Source: Pseudomonadota bacterium (lineage in GTDB: Bacteria > Pseudomonadota > Gammaproteobacteria > Burkholderiales > Burkholderiaceae_C). Taken from it: 64,000 bases of DNA. How positions within the stretch are numbered: position 1 is the first letter of the stretch; every line of letters starts with the position of its first letter. Under the pieces are notes generated by a model, which had not been told where the DNA came from, ran no database searches, and saw only the letters and a program-made list of their open reading frames with translations. The stretch lies in NCBI GenBank assembly GCA_022566735.1, contig JADFIG010000001.1, positions 124,001-188,000 on the forward strand, written 5' to 3'. Below are positions 6,578 through 15,851 of this stretch, in pieces. The translations under genes and the position numbers were made by a program.

Positions 6578-8434
6578 ATGAGTGCAACGTCATCCCCAGC
6601 CGGCTTGATGACCCATCAGCGGTGGATGGAAGTCATCCGCATCGTGGTCACCGGACTGCTGGTCCTGCTGTTCCAGCAAGGGCTCATCCACGTGGCGTTG
6701 TTGTGGGCTGCGGTGGCCTTCGGCTTGTACCCGCTGGTGAAGACTGGCCTGTCGGATCTGCTGCACGAACGCAAGATCGGCACCGAGATCTTCGTGACCA
6801 TCGCCACTTTGGTGGCCGTGTTCGGTGGGGAAACGGTGGCGGGTGCGGTGCTGATGGTGATCATCCTCATCGCCGAATTCATCGCCGAGCTGAACACCGA
6901 CCGGGCCAGGGCGTCCATCAAGGCCCTGATCGGCTCGGCCCCTCAGGTGGCCCTGGTTCGCTCGGCAACCGGGGAGCGGCAAGTGCCGATTGCCGCTCTG
7001 CGACCCGGGGACGTGGTGCTGGTCCGCGAGGGCGAGAAAGTCCCCGTGGATGGCCATGTCGTCCATGGCTCAGGCTCGGTGGACGAAGCGGTCATCACCG
7101 GGGAAAGCCTGCCCAAAAGCAAGCAGGTCGGGGCGCCTGTCTTTGCCGGAACCCTGCTGGCGGCTGGCGCCTTGGATATCCGCACGGAAGGTGTGGGGCA
7201 GGACACCACGTTCGCCCGCATCATCGCCCTGGTTGAGCAAGCGGAGTCCGAGCAGGCGCCAATCCAGAAGTTGGCTGACCGCGTTGCCGCCTGGCTGATC
7301 CCTGTCGTGCTGGTGTTCCTGGTGGGCGTCTTCCTCGTCACCGGGGACGTGCGGACGGTGGTGACGCTCATGATCTTCACCTCGCCGGCCGAGTTGGGCC
7401 TGGCCACGCCCCTCGTGATGATCGCGGCCATTGCACGGGCGGCGCGCGCGGGCATCCTGATCAAGGGCGGCATCCACCTGGAAGCGCTGGCCAAGGTCGA
7501 TGTCGTGGTGTTCGACAAGACAGGCACTTTGACGGCCAACCAGCCGCGTGTGGTGGAGGTTCGTGTCGCCTCGGAGGCCACGGACGAGGCCGAGTTGCTG
7601 CAATGGGCCGCAGCCGCAGACCGGCGCTCTGCGCACCCTTTGGCCAAAGCCGTGGTCGATGCGGCGAGGGACCATGACCTGCAGGTGCGTGAACCTGAAG
7701 CTTACGAGCAGATTCAGGGGCGAGGGGTCAAGGCCAAGGTGGATGGGCGCGAGGTGCTGGTGGGCAATGCCGCCTTGCTGACCGAGCATGGGGTTGGGCT
7801 TGACACTGTGGCTGAGCGTGACGGGCGCACGCGCTTGCATGTGGCCGTGGACGGCCGGTGGATGGGCGTGATCTTCATCGCCGACACCCTGCGGCCAGGG
7901 GCGGCCGAAGCGCTGGCCGAACTCAAGCGCACGGGCGTTCAGCGCCTGGTGATGCTCACGGGCGATCACCGTGCGACCGCACAGGCCGTGGCCCAGGCGG
8001 CGGGCATCGACGAGGTCCACGCGGACCTGTTGCCACAAGACAAGGTCAAGGCGATCGCCGATCTGATGGCGCAGGGGCACCGCGTGGCCATGGTGGGGGA
8101 TGGCGTCAATGACGCTCCGGCCCTGGTTCGCGCCGATGTGGGCATTGCCATGGGCGGCGGCGGGACCCAGGCCGCCCTGGAGGCCGCCGACATCGCGCTG
8201 ATGCAAGACGAACTGGGCAAGATCGCTGTGGCCCGGGCCATCGCCCGGCGGGCCTACCGCACCATCCAGGAAAACCTGTTTGTGGGTGTCGGGGTGGTGC
8301 ACGTGCTGGGCATCGTGGCCGCCTTGATGGGCTGGATCGGCCCCATCGAGGCCGCCATCATCCACCTGGGGCCCGATGTGCTGGTGTTCTTCAACTCGGT
8401 CAAGCTTTTGCGGGTCCGCATCCAGGGCGCGTGA
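6578..8434 (+). CDS. P1B-like heavy-metal P-type ATPase with atypical SPAE motif
   Basis: A 618-residue metal-exporting ATPase without an N-terminal heavy-metal-binding domain. Visible landmarks: ITGES actuator motif (173-177), DKTGT phosphorylation site (D313), SAHPLA with the HP dipeptide of P1B pumps (353-354), MLTGD (459-463) and MVGDGVNDAP (505-514). The intramembrane metal motif, normally CPC or SPC, reads TSPAELGLATP (268-278) with no cysteine, and the last helices carry HLGPDVLVFFNS instead of HEGGT-type residues. The substrate therefore cannot be read from standard P1B subgroups; the repressor upstream hints at Ni, Co or another divalent cation. It follows the repressor and the small His-rich gene in one direction. 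Confidence 0.88.
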   Translation: MSATSSPAGLMTHQRWMEVIRIVVTGLLVLLFQQGLIHVALLWAAVAFGLYPLVKTGLSDLLHERKIGTEIFVTIATLVAVFGGETVAGAVLMVIILIAEFIAELNTDRARASIKALIGSAPQVALVRSATGERQVPIAALRPGDVVLVREGEKVPVDGHVVHGSGSVDEAVITGESLPKSKQVGAPVFAGTLLAAGALDIRTEGVGQDTTFARIIALVEQAESEQAPIQKLADRVAAWLIPVVLVFLVGVFLVTGDVRTVVTLMIFTSPAELGLATPLVMIAAIARAARAGILIKGGIHLEALAKVDVVVFDKTGTLTANQPRVVEVRVASEATDEAELLQWAAAADRRSAHPLAKAVVDAARDHDLQVREPEAYEQIQGRGVKAKVDGREVLVGNAALLTEHGVGLDTVAERDGRTRLHVAVDGRWMGVIFIADTLRPGAAEALAELKRTGVQRLVMLTGDHRATAQAVAQAAGIDEVHADLLPQDKVKAIADLMAQGHRVAMVGDGVNDAPALVRADVGIAMGGGGTQAALEAADIALMQDELGKIAVARAIARRAYRTIQENLFVGVGVVHVLGIVAALMGWIGPIEAAIIHLGPDVLVFFNSVKLLRVRIQGA

Positions 8435-8468
8435 GCGCCGAGGCACGCCATGACGCCGAAACGAATGC

Positions 8469-8858
8469 ATGCCCATGACCTACACTGCCGACATGCGCCG
8501 CTTGTCCCTGCACATCGCCCTGGTTCTGTGCCTTTGCTGGCAGGCACTGGCGTGGTCCGGCCTGGGCGCGTGGCTGGCCCAAGAGGCCGAGCAGGAGCAC
8601 GCCGAGCTGCACTTCTTTGCAGAGGCCCATCACCACGAAGATCACGGTGGCCACGAAGGCGAAGTGCACCTGGACGACTCGGCCGATTCTTGGGGGCACC
8701 TGAGCGCGGACGGCGCGATGTCCTCGCCCGCCTTGTTGCCGCAAGCGCAAGTGGTGTCCGCGCAGATGCCGACCTTTGGCTTGCCGCCATGCCCCTCCGG
8801 CGTGGTGCCGCAAGGCTGTCCGAGCGGGCTGGAGCGCCCCCCCAAACGCATCTCCTGA
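8469..8858 (+). CDS. Small secreted or anchored His-rich protein
   Basis: About 129 residues (120 or so if it starts at ATG 8493). A basic N-terminus and hydrophobic signal/anchor (LSLHIALVLCLCWQALAW) are followed by a His/Glu cluster including AEAHHHEDHGGHEGEVH, then a Pro/Ser-rich tail. I recognise no family. It lies 34 bases after the ATPase stop. The histidine clusters and position suggest periplasmic metal binding, possibly handing metal to the pumps, similar in plan to the protein at 5943. Start choice is uncertain, as no clear ribosome site is visible. Confidence 0.55.
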   Translation: MPMTYTADMRRLSLHIALVLCLCWQALAWSGLGAWLAQEAEQEHAELHFFAEAHHHEDHGGHEGEVHLDDSADSWGHLSADGAMSSPALLPQAQVVSAQMPTFGLPPCPSGVVPQGCPSGLERPPKRIS

Positions 8859-9160
8859 GCGTCTCGATGCCGAGTCCGGGCGGGCGCTTGCCGTCTGCCC
8901 GTGGGTTCGCGCATCGGGTTCACTGTCGCACATGTGCCCATCAGCAGTGGGTCGGTGCGTCAGTGGTCACGCCGGGAGCCTGCTGCACCTCTGTCCTGAT
9001 CGGGTGTTGCCGAGCTTCCGGGCTCATGACATGCACGGTGTGCCAGCCTGTGAATGGGCTTGCGCACGGCTTCGTGTGCCTTGTTCGACAACCGCGCCAG
9101 TCACGGCGGGTGTTGGCAGAACGGCTGCGGGGCCGACCGTGCCTGCGCCCTCTGCCGGAC
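8859..9160 (+). other. 302-bp stretch with no supported gene
   Basis: Several frames are open, but none has a recognisable protein or a ribosome site; the glycosyltransferase-like frame is open upstream through this region but the similarity starts only at about 9161. I see no terminator with a T-tract here. Confidence 0.4.
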
Positions 9161-9988
9161 ATGAAAAGCCTTTGCCTTTTGATGGGGTACCACCTTCAAA
9201 ACCTGTGCGCCACCTCCCCCATCGTGGACACCCATGCCAGATTCGATCTGGTCTTGACCTCGCATTCCTCCCGGGTGCCTCGGGCCTACGCCGCGATCGA
9301 GAGCATCTGCGCGGGCCCTGTGCGCCCGCGACGCGTCATCCTCTTTCTGGCCAGGGACGATTGGCCCTTGCCTTTGCCCGCCACGCTCAAACGCCTGGTG
9401 TCCCGGGGGCTGGAGGTGCTGACGTGCGAGAACCTGGGGCCGCACAAGAAGCAGCAGCCCTACCTGCGCATGCATGCGCGCTTTGACCGCCCGCTGGTCA
9501 CGATCGACGACGACGTGTTCTACCGCTCAGACCTGCTGATGGCCTTGCTCCAGGCCTGGCTGCGCCAACCGGATGTCATCCATTGCTCGCGTGCGCGCCA
9601 GGTGCGACTGCAAGACCACGGTTTTGCACCCTACACGAGCTGGCCGCTCTGTGACCACGACAGCGCCACGTTTGCCAACTTCGCCACCGGCGTGGGCGGC
9701 GTGATCTATCCGCCCGGCTTTCTGGCGGCGCTCAAAGCGGCAGGCAGTGGCTTTCGCGAGGCCTGCCCATGGGCCGACGACATCTGGGTCAACAAGCAGG
9801 CGGTCAGTGCGGGCTTCAAGGTCCGCCAGTTGCGCGACTGCAGCGACAAGTTCACCGATGTGCCCGGTGCGCGCAAGACTGCCCTGTTCAAACGCAACAT
9901 CCGACTGGGCGGCAATGACCGCCAGTTGGCCCACACCTACTCCGCAGAAGATCTCCAGCGGATCTCTCTGATGCAGGCCACCCAGTGA
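9161..9988 (+). CDS. Glycosyltransferase-like protein (GT-A, DDD motif)
   Basis: A 275-residue protein resembling small glycosyltransferases of surface-polysaccharide clusters. It shows FDLVLTSHSSRVP (start of a nucleotide-sugar fold), LVTIDDDVFY (a DxD-type metal/nucleotide-sugar motif, about residues 110-119), then VIHCSRAR, GVGGVIYPPGF and CPWADDIWVN, which occur together in that family. No signal peptide or membrane helix. ATG 9161 is chosen as the first plausible start; ATG 9182 and upstream GTGs are possible. A sugar-transfer enzyme in the middle of metal-efflux genes is unexpected; it ends only 32 bases before czcC. Function and substrate unknown. Confidence 0.65.
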   Translation: MKSLCLLMGYHLQNLCATSPIVDTHARFDLVLTSHSSRVPRAYAAIESICAGPVRPRRVILFLARDDWPLPLPATLKRLVSRGLEVLTCENLGPHKKQQPYLRMHARFDRPLVTIDDDVFYRSDLLMALLQAWLRQPDVIHCSRARQVRLQDHGFAPYTSWPLCDHDSATFANFATGVGGVIYPPGFLAALKAAGSGFREACPWADDIWVNKQAVSAGFKVRQLRDCSDKFTDVPGARKTALFKRNIRLGGNDRQLAHTYSAEDLQRISLMQATQ

Positions 9989-10020
9989 CCCACATGCCGC
10001 TCTCTCTCAGAGGAAATTCC

Positions 10021-11295
10021 ATGCCCATCTCCCGACCTCAACCCATGCCCAAGGCACACGCCTTGGCGACAGCCTGTCGCCGAGGCGCGGTCGGCCTTGT
10101 TTCTGCGCTGCTCCTGTCGAGCGGAGGGGGCGCGTTGGCGGCAGACGCCCCGCCTTTTGCCATGCTGCTGAGCCAGGCCTTGACGGACTCGCCGCTGCTG
10201 CAAGAGCGCCAGGCCGACGTGGGCGCCGCCTCTGCCGATGTGGCGCAAGCCAAAGTCTGGGCCAACCCTCGTCTGGACGCTTTGGTCGAGAACGTGGGCG
10301 CCCCCCAAAGCGGAGGGCAGAGCCAGCGGCAAAGCACCTACTCATTGACGCAACCCTTGGAGTTGTTGGGGCAGCGCGAGGCGCGTGTCCAGGCGGTCGG
10401 ACAGCAGCTCCGCGTGGCCGAAGCCAGACGCCAGCAGGCCCGGGTGGCTTTTGCAGCAGAGCTGGCCGTGGCCTATGCCGCCGCAGAGGCTGCGTTGACC
10501 CGCAAGGCGCTCGCCCAAGAGGATCTTCAGCGAGCCAACGAAGACTTGCGGGCAGCCCGCGCGCAGGTCCAGGCGGGCAAGGAGGCGGACATCCGGGTGG
10601 CCCAGGCGCGTGCCAGCGTCGCGGCGGCACAGGCCGTCACGCAGGCGGCCGAGGCCGAGGTGGCTCGGGCCTTGTCACAGTTGTCGGCCCTGGCGGGCGT
10701 CGGCACGCCTTACACCGGGGTCAGCGCCTCCTTGCTGAGCGCACGCCTGCAGCCAGGCACGCCCCAGGGGGAGGCGCCTTCCGTGCTCGCCGCGATGGCC
10801 GAGCGGGACGCACAAGAGGCTCAGGTGACGCTGGAGCAGAAGCGGTGGTTGCCGGAGATCGGCGTGAGCGCAGGGGTGCGCAACTACGGCTGGAGCGGCC
10901 AGCGTGGGTATGTGCTGGGCGTGTCGGCGTCGATCCCGCTCATCGACCAGAACACGAACGGCATTGCCGCAGCCAGGCAGCGCATGGTCGCGGCCGATGC
11001 GCGCCTGGCTGCTGCCCGTTTGCAAGCGGCAGCAGTGCGCCGTGCGGCCGAGGCGCAGGTGACGGCGTCCGAGCAGCAGTTGCTGGCCGCCACAGAAGGC
11101 GAGCGCGCTGCCGCAGAAGCTTACCGGCTGGGACGAATCGGTTACGAGAGTGGGAAGACCTCGCTCATGGAGCTGCTGGTGATCCGCAGAGCGCTGTCGG
11201 ATGCGAAGGGCTCGACCACGGATGCACAACTGGCGCGTGTGCGCGCGCTGTCGGCGTTGGCGCAAGCCGACGGACAACTGGCTTTTGGGGAATGA
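10021..11295 (+). CDS. czcC: CzcC-type outer-membrane efflux protein (pump 1)
   Basis: A 424-residue TolC-superfamily protein with a signal peptide (basic start, then VGLVSALLLSSGGGALA) and two OEP repeats rich in alanine coiled coils (about 50-210 and 240-410). It forms the outer-membrane duct of a tripartite heavy-metal pump. ATG 10021 is chosen because AGAGGAA lies 6 bases upstream; an in-frame GTG at 9985 lacks this. Its stop overlaps the start of czcB by ATGA, making C-B-A one operon. Substrate (Co/Zn/Cd versus Ni) is not set by this subunit. Confidence 0.88.
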   Translation: MPISRPQPMPKAHALATACRRGAVGLVSALLLSSGGGALAADAPPFAMLLSQALTDSPLLQERQADVGAASADVAQAKVWANPRLDALVENVGAPQSGGQSQRQSTYSLTQPLELLGQREARVQAVGQQLRVAEARRQQARVAFAAELAVAYAAAEAALTRKALAQEDLQRANEDLRAARAQVQAGKEADIRVAQARASVAAAQAVTQAAEAEVARALSQLSALAGVGTPYTGVSASLLSARLQPGTPQGEAPSVLAAMAERDAQEAQVTLEQKRWLPEIGVSAGVRNYGWSGQRGYVLGVSASIPLIDQNTNGIAAARQRMVAADARLAAARLQAAAVRRAAEAQVTASEQQLLAATEGERAAAEAYRLGRIGYESGKTSLMELLVIRRALSDAKGSTTDAQLARVRALSALAQADGQLAFGE

Positions 11296-12524
11296 ACAAC
11301 ATGACTGACAAATCGCAGACATCGAACTGGCCCATGGTGGCCGCCATCGCGGGTGTGGCCGCCGTCGTCGGCTTTGGTGCCGCGCGTGTGCTGACGCCTG
11401 CCCCTGCGCCCCAGGAGCAGGCCCACGCCGCGTCTGGGGGCAAGGCTGCAGAAAGCGCAGCGTCACAGGCCTCGGCGCCCGCCAGCGACGAGATCAAGAT
11501 CCCGGCAGACGACATCCGTGCGTCCAACATTGGCGTCCAAGCCGTGGCCCCCGGCGATGTGCGCCAGGAGATCCTGGCCCCCGCGACCGTGGTGGCGCCG
11601 CCCGGCAGCGAGGCGGTGCTCGTCTCCAAGGTGGCAGGCACTGTCTTGAACGTGAACAAGCGGCTGGGTGAAAGCGTTCGCGCTGGTGAAGTGCTGGCCA
11701 CGCTGGACAGCCAGGACGCCGCCAGCATGGCCGCAGAGCGCCGCGTGGCCCAGACCCGGGCAGAGCAGGCGCGCAAGGTTTTCGCGCGCGAATCGAACCT
11801 GTTCCAGCAAGGCGTGTCCCCGCGCCAGGACATGGAAGCCGCCAAGGCCGCGCTGGAGGTCGCCGAGGCCGAAACGCAACGCGCCGTGTCGGTGGCCCGC
11901 GCGGCCCATGTGTCTGACGACGGCCGGGGCGTGGCGGTGGTCAGCCCCATCGCCGGGAAGGTGTCTCTTCAGAGCGCCACCCTGGGGGCGTATGTGTCGC
12001 CCAACGATGCGCTGTTCCGGGTGACGGCGCCGGGTGCAGTCCAGGTCGAGGCGTCGGTCACCTCCAGCGAGGCTGGCCGCGTGGCAACGGGCGATGCCGC
12101 CACCGTCATCACCAGCTCGGGCGAGCAGGTGCAGGCCGTGGTGCGCTCGGTGACGCCCACGGTCAGTGGCAACGCCCGCCGAGCCACCGTGGTGTTGAGC
12201 TTGCAGGGCCAGGGCGAAGCCAAGTCCGCTGTGGCGCCCCTGGTGGTCGGGGAAGGGGTTCAAGTGCGCCTGCACGCCCGCACCGAGCAAGCAGGCAGCG
12301 GTGGCCTGATGGTGCCGGAGGAAGCGGTGCAGAACCTGGATGGGCGAGATGTGCTCTTCGTGCGCACGGCCCAGGGCTTCAGGCCTCAGCCGGTGCGCAT
12401 CGGATCGCGCAGTGGTGGCATCGCGCAGGTGCTCTCCGGGGTCAAGCAAGGCGAGCAAGTGGCCACACGCAATGCCTTCCTGCTCAAGGCCGAGGCCAAG
12501 AAGAGCGCGGGAGACGACGAATGA
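11292..12524 (+). CDS. czcB: CzcB-type RND periplasmic adaptor (pump 1)
   Basis: A 410-residue membrane-fusion protein that links the inner-membrane RND pump to CzcC. It has an N-terminal anchor (about 14-36), an Ala/Ser-rich spacer, a lipoyl/barrel-sandwich half (VAGTVLNVNKRLGESVRAGE), an alpha-hairpin (about 135-200), the second lipoyl half (VVSPIAGKVSLQSATLGAYV) and a beta-barrel domain. Starts at ATG 11292 overlapping the czcC stop (ATGA) and ends overlapping the czcA start (ATGA), so the three subunits are translationally coupled. No His-rich metal-binding N-terminus like that of Cupriavidus CzcB is seen. Confidence 0.88.
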   Translation: MNNMTDKSQTSNWPMVAAIAGVAAVVGFGAARVLTPAPAPQEQAHAASGGKAAESAASQASAPASDEIKIPADDIRASNIGVQAVAPGDVRQEILAPATVVAPPGSEAVLVSKVAGTVLNVNKRLGESVRAGEVLATLDSQDAASMAAERRVAQTRAEQARKVFARESNLFQQGVSPRQDMEAAKAALEVAEAETQRAVSVARAAHVSDDGRGVAVVSPIAGKVSLQSATLGAYVSPNDALFRVTAPGAVQVEASVTSSEAGRVATGDAATVITSSGEQVQAVVRSVTPTVSGNARRATVVLSLQGQGEAKSAVAPLVVGEGVQVRLHARTEQAGSGGLMVPEEAVQNLDGRDVLFVRTAQGFRPQPVRIGSRSGGIAQVLSGVKQGEQVATRNAFLLKAEAKKSAGDDE

Positions 12525-15500
12525 TCAATGCCATCCTTCAAGGCGCCGTGCGGCTGCGCTGGCTGGTGCTGTTCCTGACCGCCGTGGTGGCCATCATCGG
12601 CGGCTGGCAACTCAACCTGCTGCCCATCGACGTCACACCGGACATCACGAACAAGCAGGTGCAGATCAACACCGTGGTGCCCACGCTGAGCCCGGTGGAG
12701 ATCGAAAAACGGGTGACTTATCCCATTGAAACGGCGCTGGCCGGCCTCAATGGCGTGGAGCGCACCCGCTCGTTCTCGCGCAATGGCTTCAGCCAGGTCA
12801 CGGTCATCTTCAAAGAAGAGGCCAACCTCTATTTCATGCGCCAGCAGGTGACCGAACGCCTGGCCCAGGCCCGCCCCAGCCTGCCGGAAGGTGCCGAGCC
12901 GCAGATGGGGCCGGTGTCCACCGGGCTGGGCGAGGTCTTCCACTACAGCGTGGAGTTCGCGCATCCAAATGGCCAAGGCGCCAAGTTCGAACAGGGCCAG
13001 CCCGGCTGGCAAAGCGATGACAGCTTCCTGACCGACCAGGGCGAGCGGCTCGCCGACCGCGTCTCGCAACTGGCTTACCTGCGCACGGTGCAGGACTGGA
13101 TCGTGCGGCCTCAACTGCGCACGACACCTGGCGTGGCCGATGTGGACTCGCTGGGCGGCTATGTGAAAGAGTACGTGGTCGAGCCCGATCCGGCCAAGAT
13201 GGCGGCCTACGGCGTGTCAATGTCCGAGCTGGGGCGGGCCCTGGAAGATGCCAACCTGTCCGTGGGCGCCAACTACGTGCAGCGCTCGGGCGAGTCCTAC
13301 CTGGTGCGCGCGGACGCCCGCATCCGCACCACCGACGAGATGATGCGCGCGGTGGTCACCCAGCGCGATGGCATGCCGGTGACGCTGGCGCAACTGGCCA
13401 CCGTGAACGTGGGCGGAGAACTGCGCATGGGCGCCGCCAGCCGCGACGGCCACGAAACGGTGGTGGGCAGCGCCCTGATGCTGGTGGGCGAGAACAGCCG
13501 CACCGTGGCCCATGCCGTGGGCGAGAAGCTCAAGGACATCGGCAAGACCCTGCCGGCTGGCGTGGTGGTCGTGCCCACGCTGGACCGATCCCAACTGGTG
13601 GTGGCCACCATCACGACGGTGGCGCGCAACCTCACGGAAGGCGCCTTGCTGGTCGTGGTGATCCTGTTTGCCTTGCTGGGCAATGTGCGGGCGGCCCTGA
13701 TCGCCACGCTGGTGATTCCCTTGTCGCTGCTGATCAGCGCCATCGGCATGAACTCGCTGAAGATCTCGGGCAACCTGATGAGCCTGGGGGCGCTGGACTT
13801 CGGCCTGATCATCGACGGCGCCGTCATCATCGTGGAGAACGCGCTGCGTCGTCTGGCCCACCGCCAGCAGGCCGAGGGGCGCTTGCTGACCTTGTCGGAG
13901 CGACTGGACGAGGTGACTGCCTCATCGCGTGAGATGGTCAAGCCCTCCATCTATGGCCAGTTGGTGATCTTCCTGGTGTTCCTGCCTTGCCTCACCTTCG
14001 AGGGGGTGGAGGGCAAGATGTTCTCGCCCATGGTCATCACCCTGATGCTGGCCCTGGCTTCGGCCTTCGTGCTGTCGCTGACCTTCGTGCCCGCCATGGT
14101 GGCCGTGCTGCTGCGCAAGGAAATCCAGGAAAAGGATGTCCAGGTCATCGCCGCCACCAAGCGCCGCTACCTGCCCTGGCTGACCCATGCCGTGAGCCAC
14201 CCGGGGCCTTACCTGGGGGCAGGCGTTGGCGTGCTGGCCATGGCGGTGCTGGCGTTTGGCGCGGTGGGGCGGGAGTTCATGCCCACCCTGGACGAGCAGA
14301 ACCTCAACCTGTCGTCCGTGCGCATCCCGTCCACGTCGATCGACCAGTCCGTGGCCATCGACCTGCCACTGGAGCGCGCCGTGCTGAGCTTGCCCGAGGT
14401 CAAGACGGTCTATTCCAAGGCCGGTACCGCCAGCCTGGCGGCCGACCCGATGCCGCCCAACGCCTCGGACAACTACATCATCCTCAAGCCCAAGGACGAG
14501 TGGCCTGCCGGGGTCACCACCAAGGAGCAGGTCATCGAGCGCATCCGCGAGAAAACGGCCTCGCTGGTGGGCAACAACTACGACGTGACCCAGCCCATCG
14601 AGATGCGCTTCAACGAGCTGATCGGTGGCGTGCGCAGCGACGTGGCCGTGAAGATCTATGGCGACGACCTGGAGCAACTGGCCGCCAGTGCCCAGCGCAT
14701 CGCGGCGGTCTTGCGCAAGACGCCCGGCTCGTCCGACGTGCGCGTGGCCCAGACCACCGGCTTTCCGACCTTCGACATCGTGTTCGACCGCACGGCCATC
14801 GCCCGCTACGGCCTGAGTGTCCGGGAGGTGGCCGACACGGTGGCCATCGCGCTGGCGGGCAGACCGTCCGGCCAGATCTTCGAGGGCGACAAGCGCTTTG
14901 ACATCGTGGTGCGCCTGCCCGGCGCCCAGCGCAACAACCTGGACGTGCTGGGTGCCTTGCCCGTGATGCTGCCCGAGGCAGGCGGCAAGCCGCGTGCGTC
15001 CGTGCCACTGCGGGAGTTGGTGCAGTTCCGCTTCACCGATGGTCTCAACGAGGTCAGCCGTGACAACGGCAAGCGCCGCATCTACGTCGAAGCCAACGTG
15101 GTTGGCCGTGACCTCGGCAGCTTTGTGGACGACGCTGCCAAGCGCATCGAGGCCGACGTGAAGCTGCCATCGGGCTCCTGGATCGAATGGGGCGGTCAGT
15201 TCCAGAACCTGCAGGCGGCCACGAAGCGGCTGGCCATCATCGTGCCGGCATGCTTCGTGTTGATCGCGGCCACCCTGTACCTGGCCATCGGCAATGTGGC
15301 CTTGACCGCCACGGTGCTCACGGCCATCCCGCTGGCTTTGGCGGGCGGGGTGTTCGCCTTGGCGCTCAGAGGCATCCCGTTTTCGATCTCGGCGGCGGTT
15401 GGCTTCATCGCGGTGTCGGGCGTGGCGGTGCTCAACGGCCTTGTGCTGATCTCGGCCATCCGCAAGCGGCTGGAGGACGGCGCACCCGCCCATGAGGCGG

Positions 15501-15739
15501 TCATCGAGGGTGCCATGGAGCGGGTGCGACCTGTGCTGATGACGGCGCTGGTGGCATCGCTCGGCTTCGTGCCGATGGCACTGGGCACAGGCACCGGTGC
15601 AGAGGTGCAGCGACCACTGGCGACGGTGGTCATCGGTGGCCTGATGACGGCCACGGTGCTGACCCTGTTCGTGCTGCCGGCGCTGTGTGGATGGGTGCTG
15701 CGCCGCAAAGCCTGGCGCGAGCCGGCTGCCGGGGCGTGA
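12521..15739 (+). CDS. czcA: HME-RND heavy-metal efflux pump CzcA (pump 1)
   Basis: A 1072-residue proton/metal antiporter of the inner membrane. The twelve-helix, duplicated RND plan is present with two large periplasmic loops (about 35-340 and 560-880). The proton-relay signature of HME pumps is clear: LDFGLIIDGAVIIVEN with D426, D432 and E439. The N-terminus (LNLLPIDVTPDITNKQVQI) is typical CzcA. A proline/glycine-rich insertion around residues 140-175, including FAHPNGQGAKFEQGQPGW, is a feature of the CusA/CzcA-like group with long first loops. Operon with czcC and czcB. Substrate probably divalent cations (Co, Zn, Cd, Ni). Confidence 0.92.
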   Translation: MINAILQGAVRLRWLVLFLTAVVAIIGGWQLNLLPIDVTPDITNKQVQINTVVPTLSPVEIEKRVTYPIETALAGLNGVERTRSFSRNGFSQVTVIFKEEANLYFMRQQVTERLAQARPSLPEGAEPQMGPVSTGLGEVFHYSVEFAHPNGQGAKFEQGQPGWQSDDSFLTDQGERLADRVSQLAYLRTVQDWIVRPQLRTTPGVADVDSLGGYVKEYVVEPDPAKMAAYGVSMSELGRALEDANLSVGANYVQRSGESYLVRADARIRTTDEMMRAVVTQRDGMPVTLAQLATVNVGGELRMGAASRDGHETVVGSALMLVGENSRTVAHAVGEKLKDIGKTLPAGVVVVPTLDRSQLVVATITTVARNLTEGALLVVVILFALLGNVRAALIATLVIPLSLLISAIGMNSLKISGNLMSLGALDFGLIIDGAVIIVENALRRLAHRQQAEGRLLTLSERLDEVTASSREMVKPSIYGQLVIFLVFLPCLTFEGVEGKMFSPMVITLMLALASAFVLSLTFVPAMVAVLLRKEIQEKDVQVIAATKRRYLPWLTHAVSHPGPYLGAGVGVLAMAVLAFGAVGREFMPTLDEQNLNLSSVRIPSTSIDQSVAIDLPLERAVLSLPEVKTVYSKAGTASLAADPMPPNASDNYIILKPKDEWPAGVTTKEQVIERIREKTASLVGNNYDVTQPIEMRFNELIGGVRSDVAVKIYGDDLEQLAASAQRIAAVLRKTPGSSDVRVAQTTGFPTFDIVFDRTAIARYGLSVREVADTVAIALAGRPSGQIFEGDKRFDIVVRLPGAQRNNLDVLGALPVMLPEAGGKPRASVPLRELVQFRFTDGLNEVSRDNGKRRIYVEANVVGRDLGSFVDDAAKRIEADVKLPSGSWIEWGGQFQNLQAATKRLAIIVPACFVLIAATLYLAIGNVALTATVLTAIPLALAGGVFALALRGIPFSISAAVGFIAVSGVAVLNGLVLISAIRKRLEDGAPAHEAVIEGAMERVRPVLMTALVASLGFVPMALGTGTGAEVQRPLATVVIGGLMTATVLTLFVLPALCGWVLRRKAWREPAAGA

Positions 15740-15851
15740 GGGGCCGAAGGGGCAAGGGCTGGCATGGCCGGCATGCCCCTTCGATTGATAGGCTCCTGAA
15801 AGCTTCATGGCCTAGCATGCGGGGCGCCATCTATCCTGCCCCGCCTCGCCC

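Noticed and set aside
13922-15808. 628-codon minus-strand frame opposite czcA
   Set aside because: Shadow of a conserved RND gene; product is low complexity with many His/Gln/Arg and no domain.
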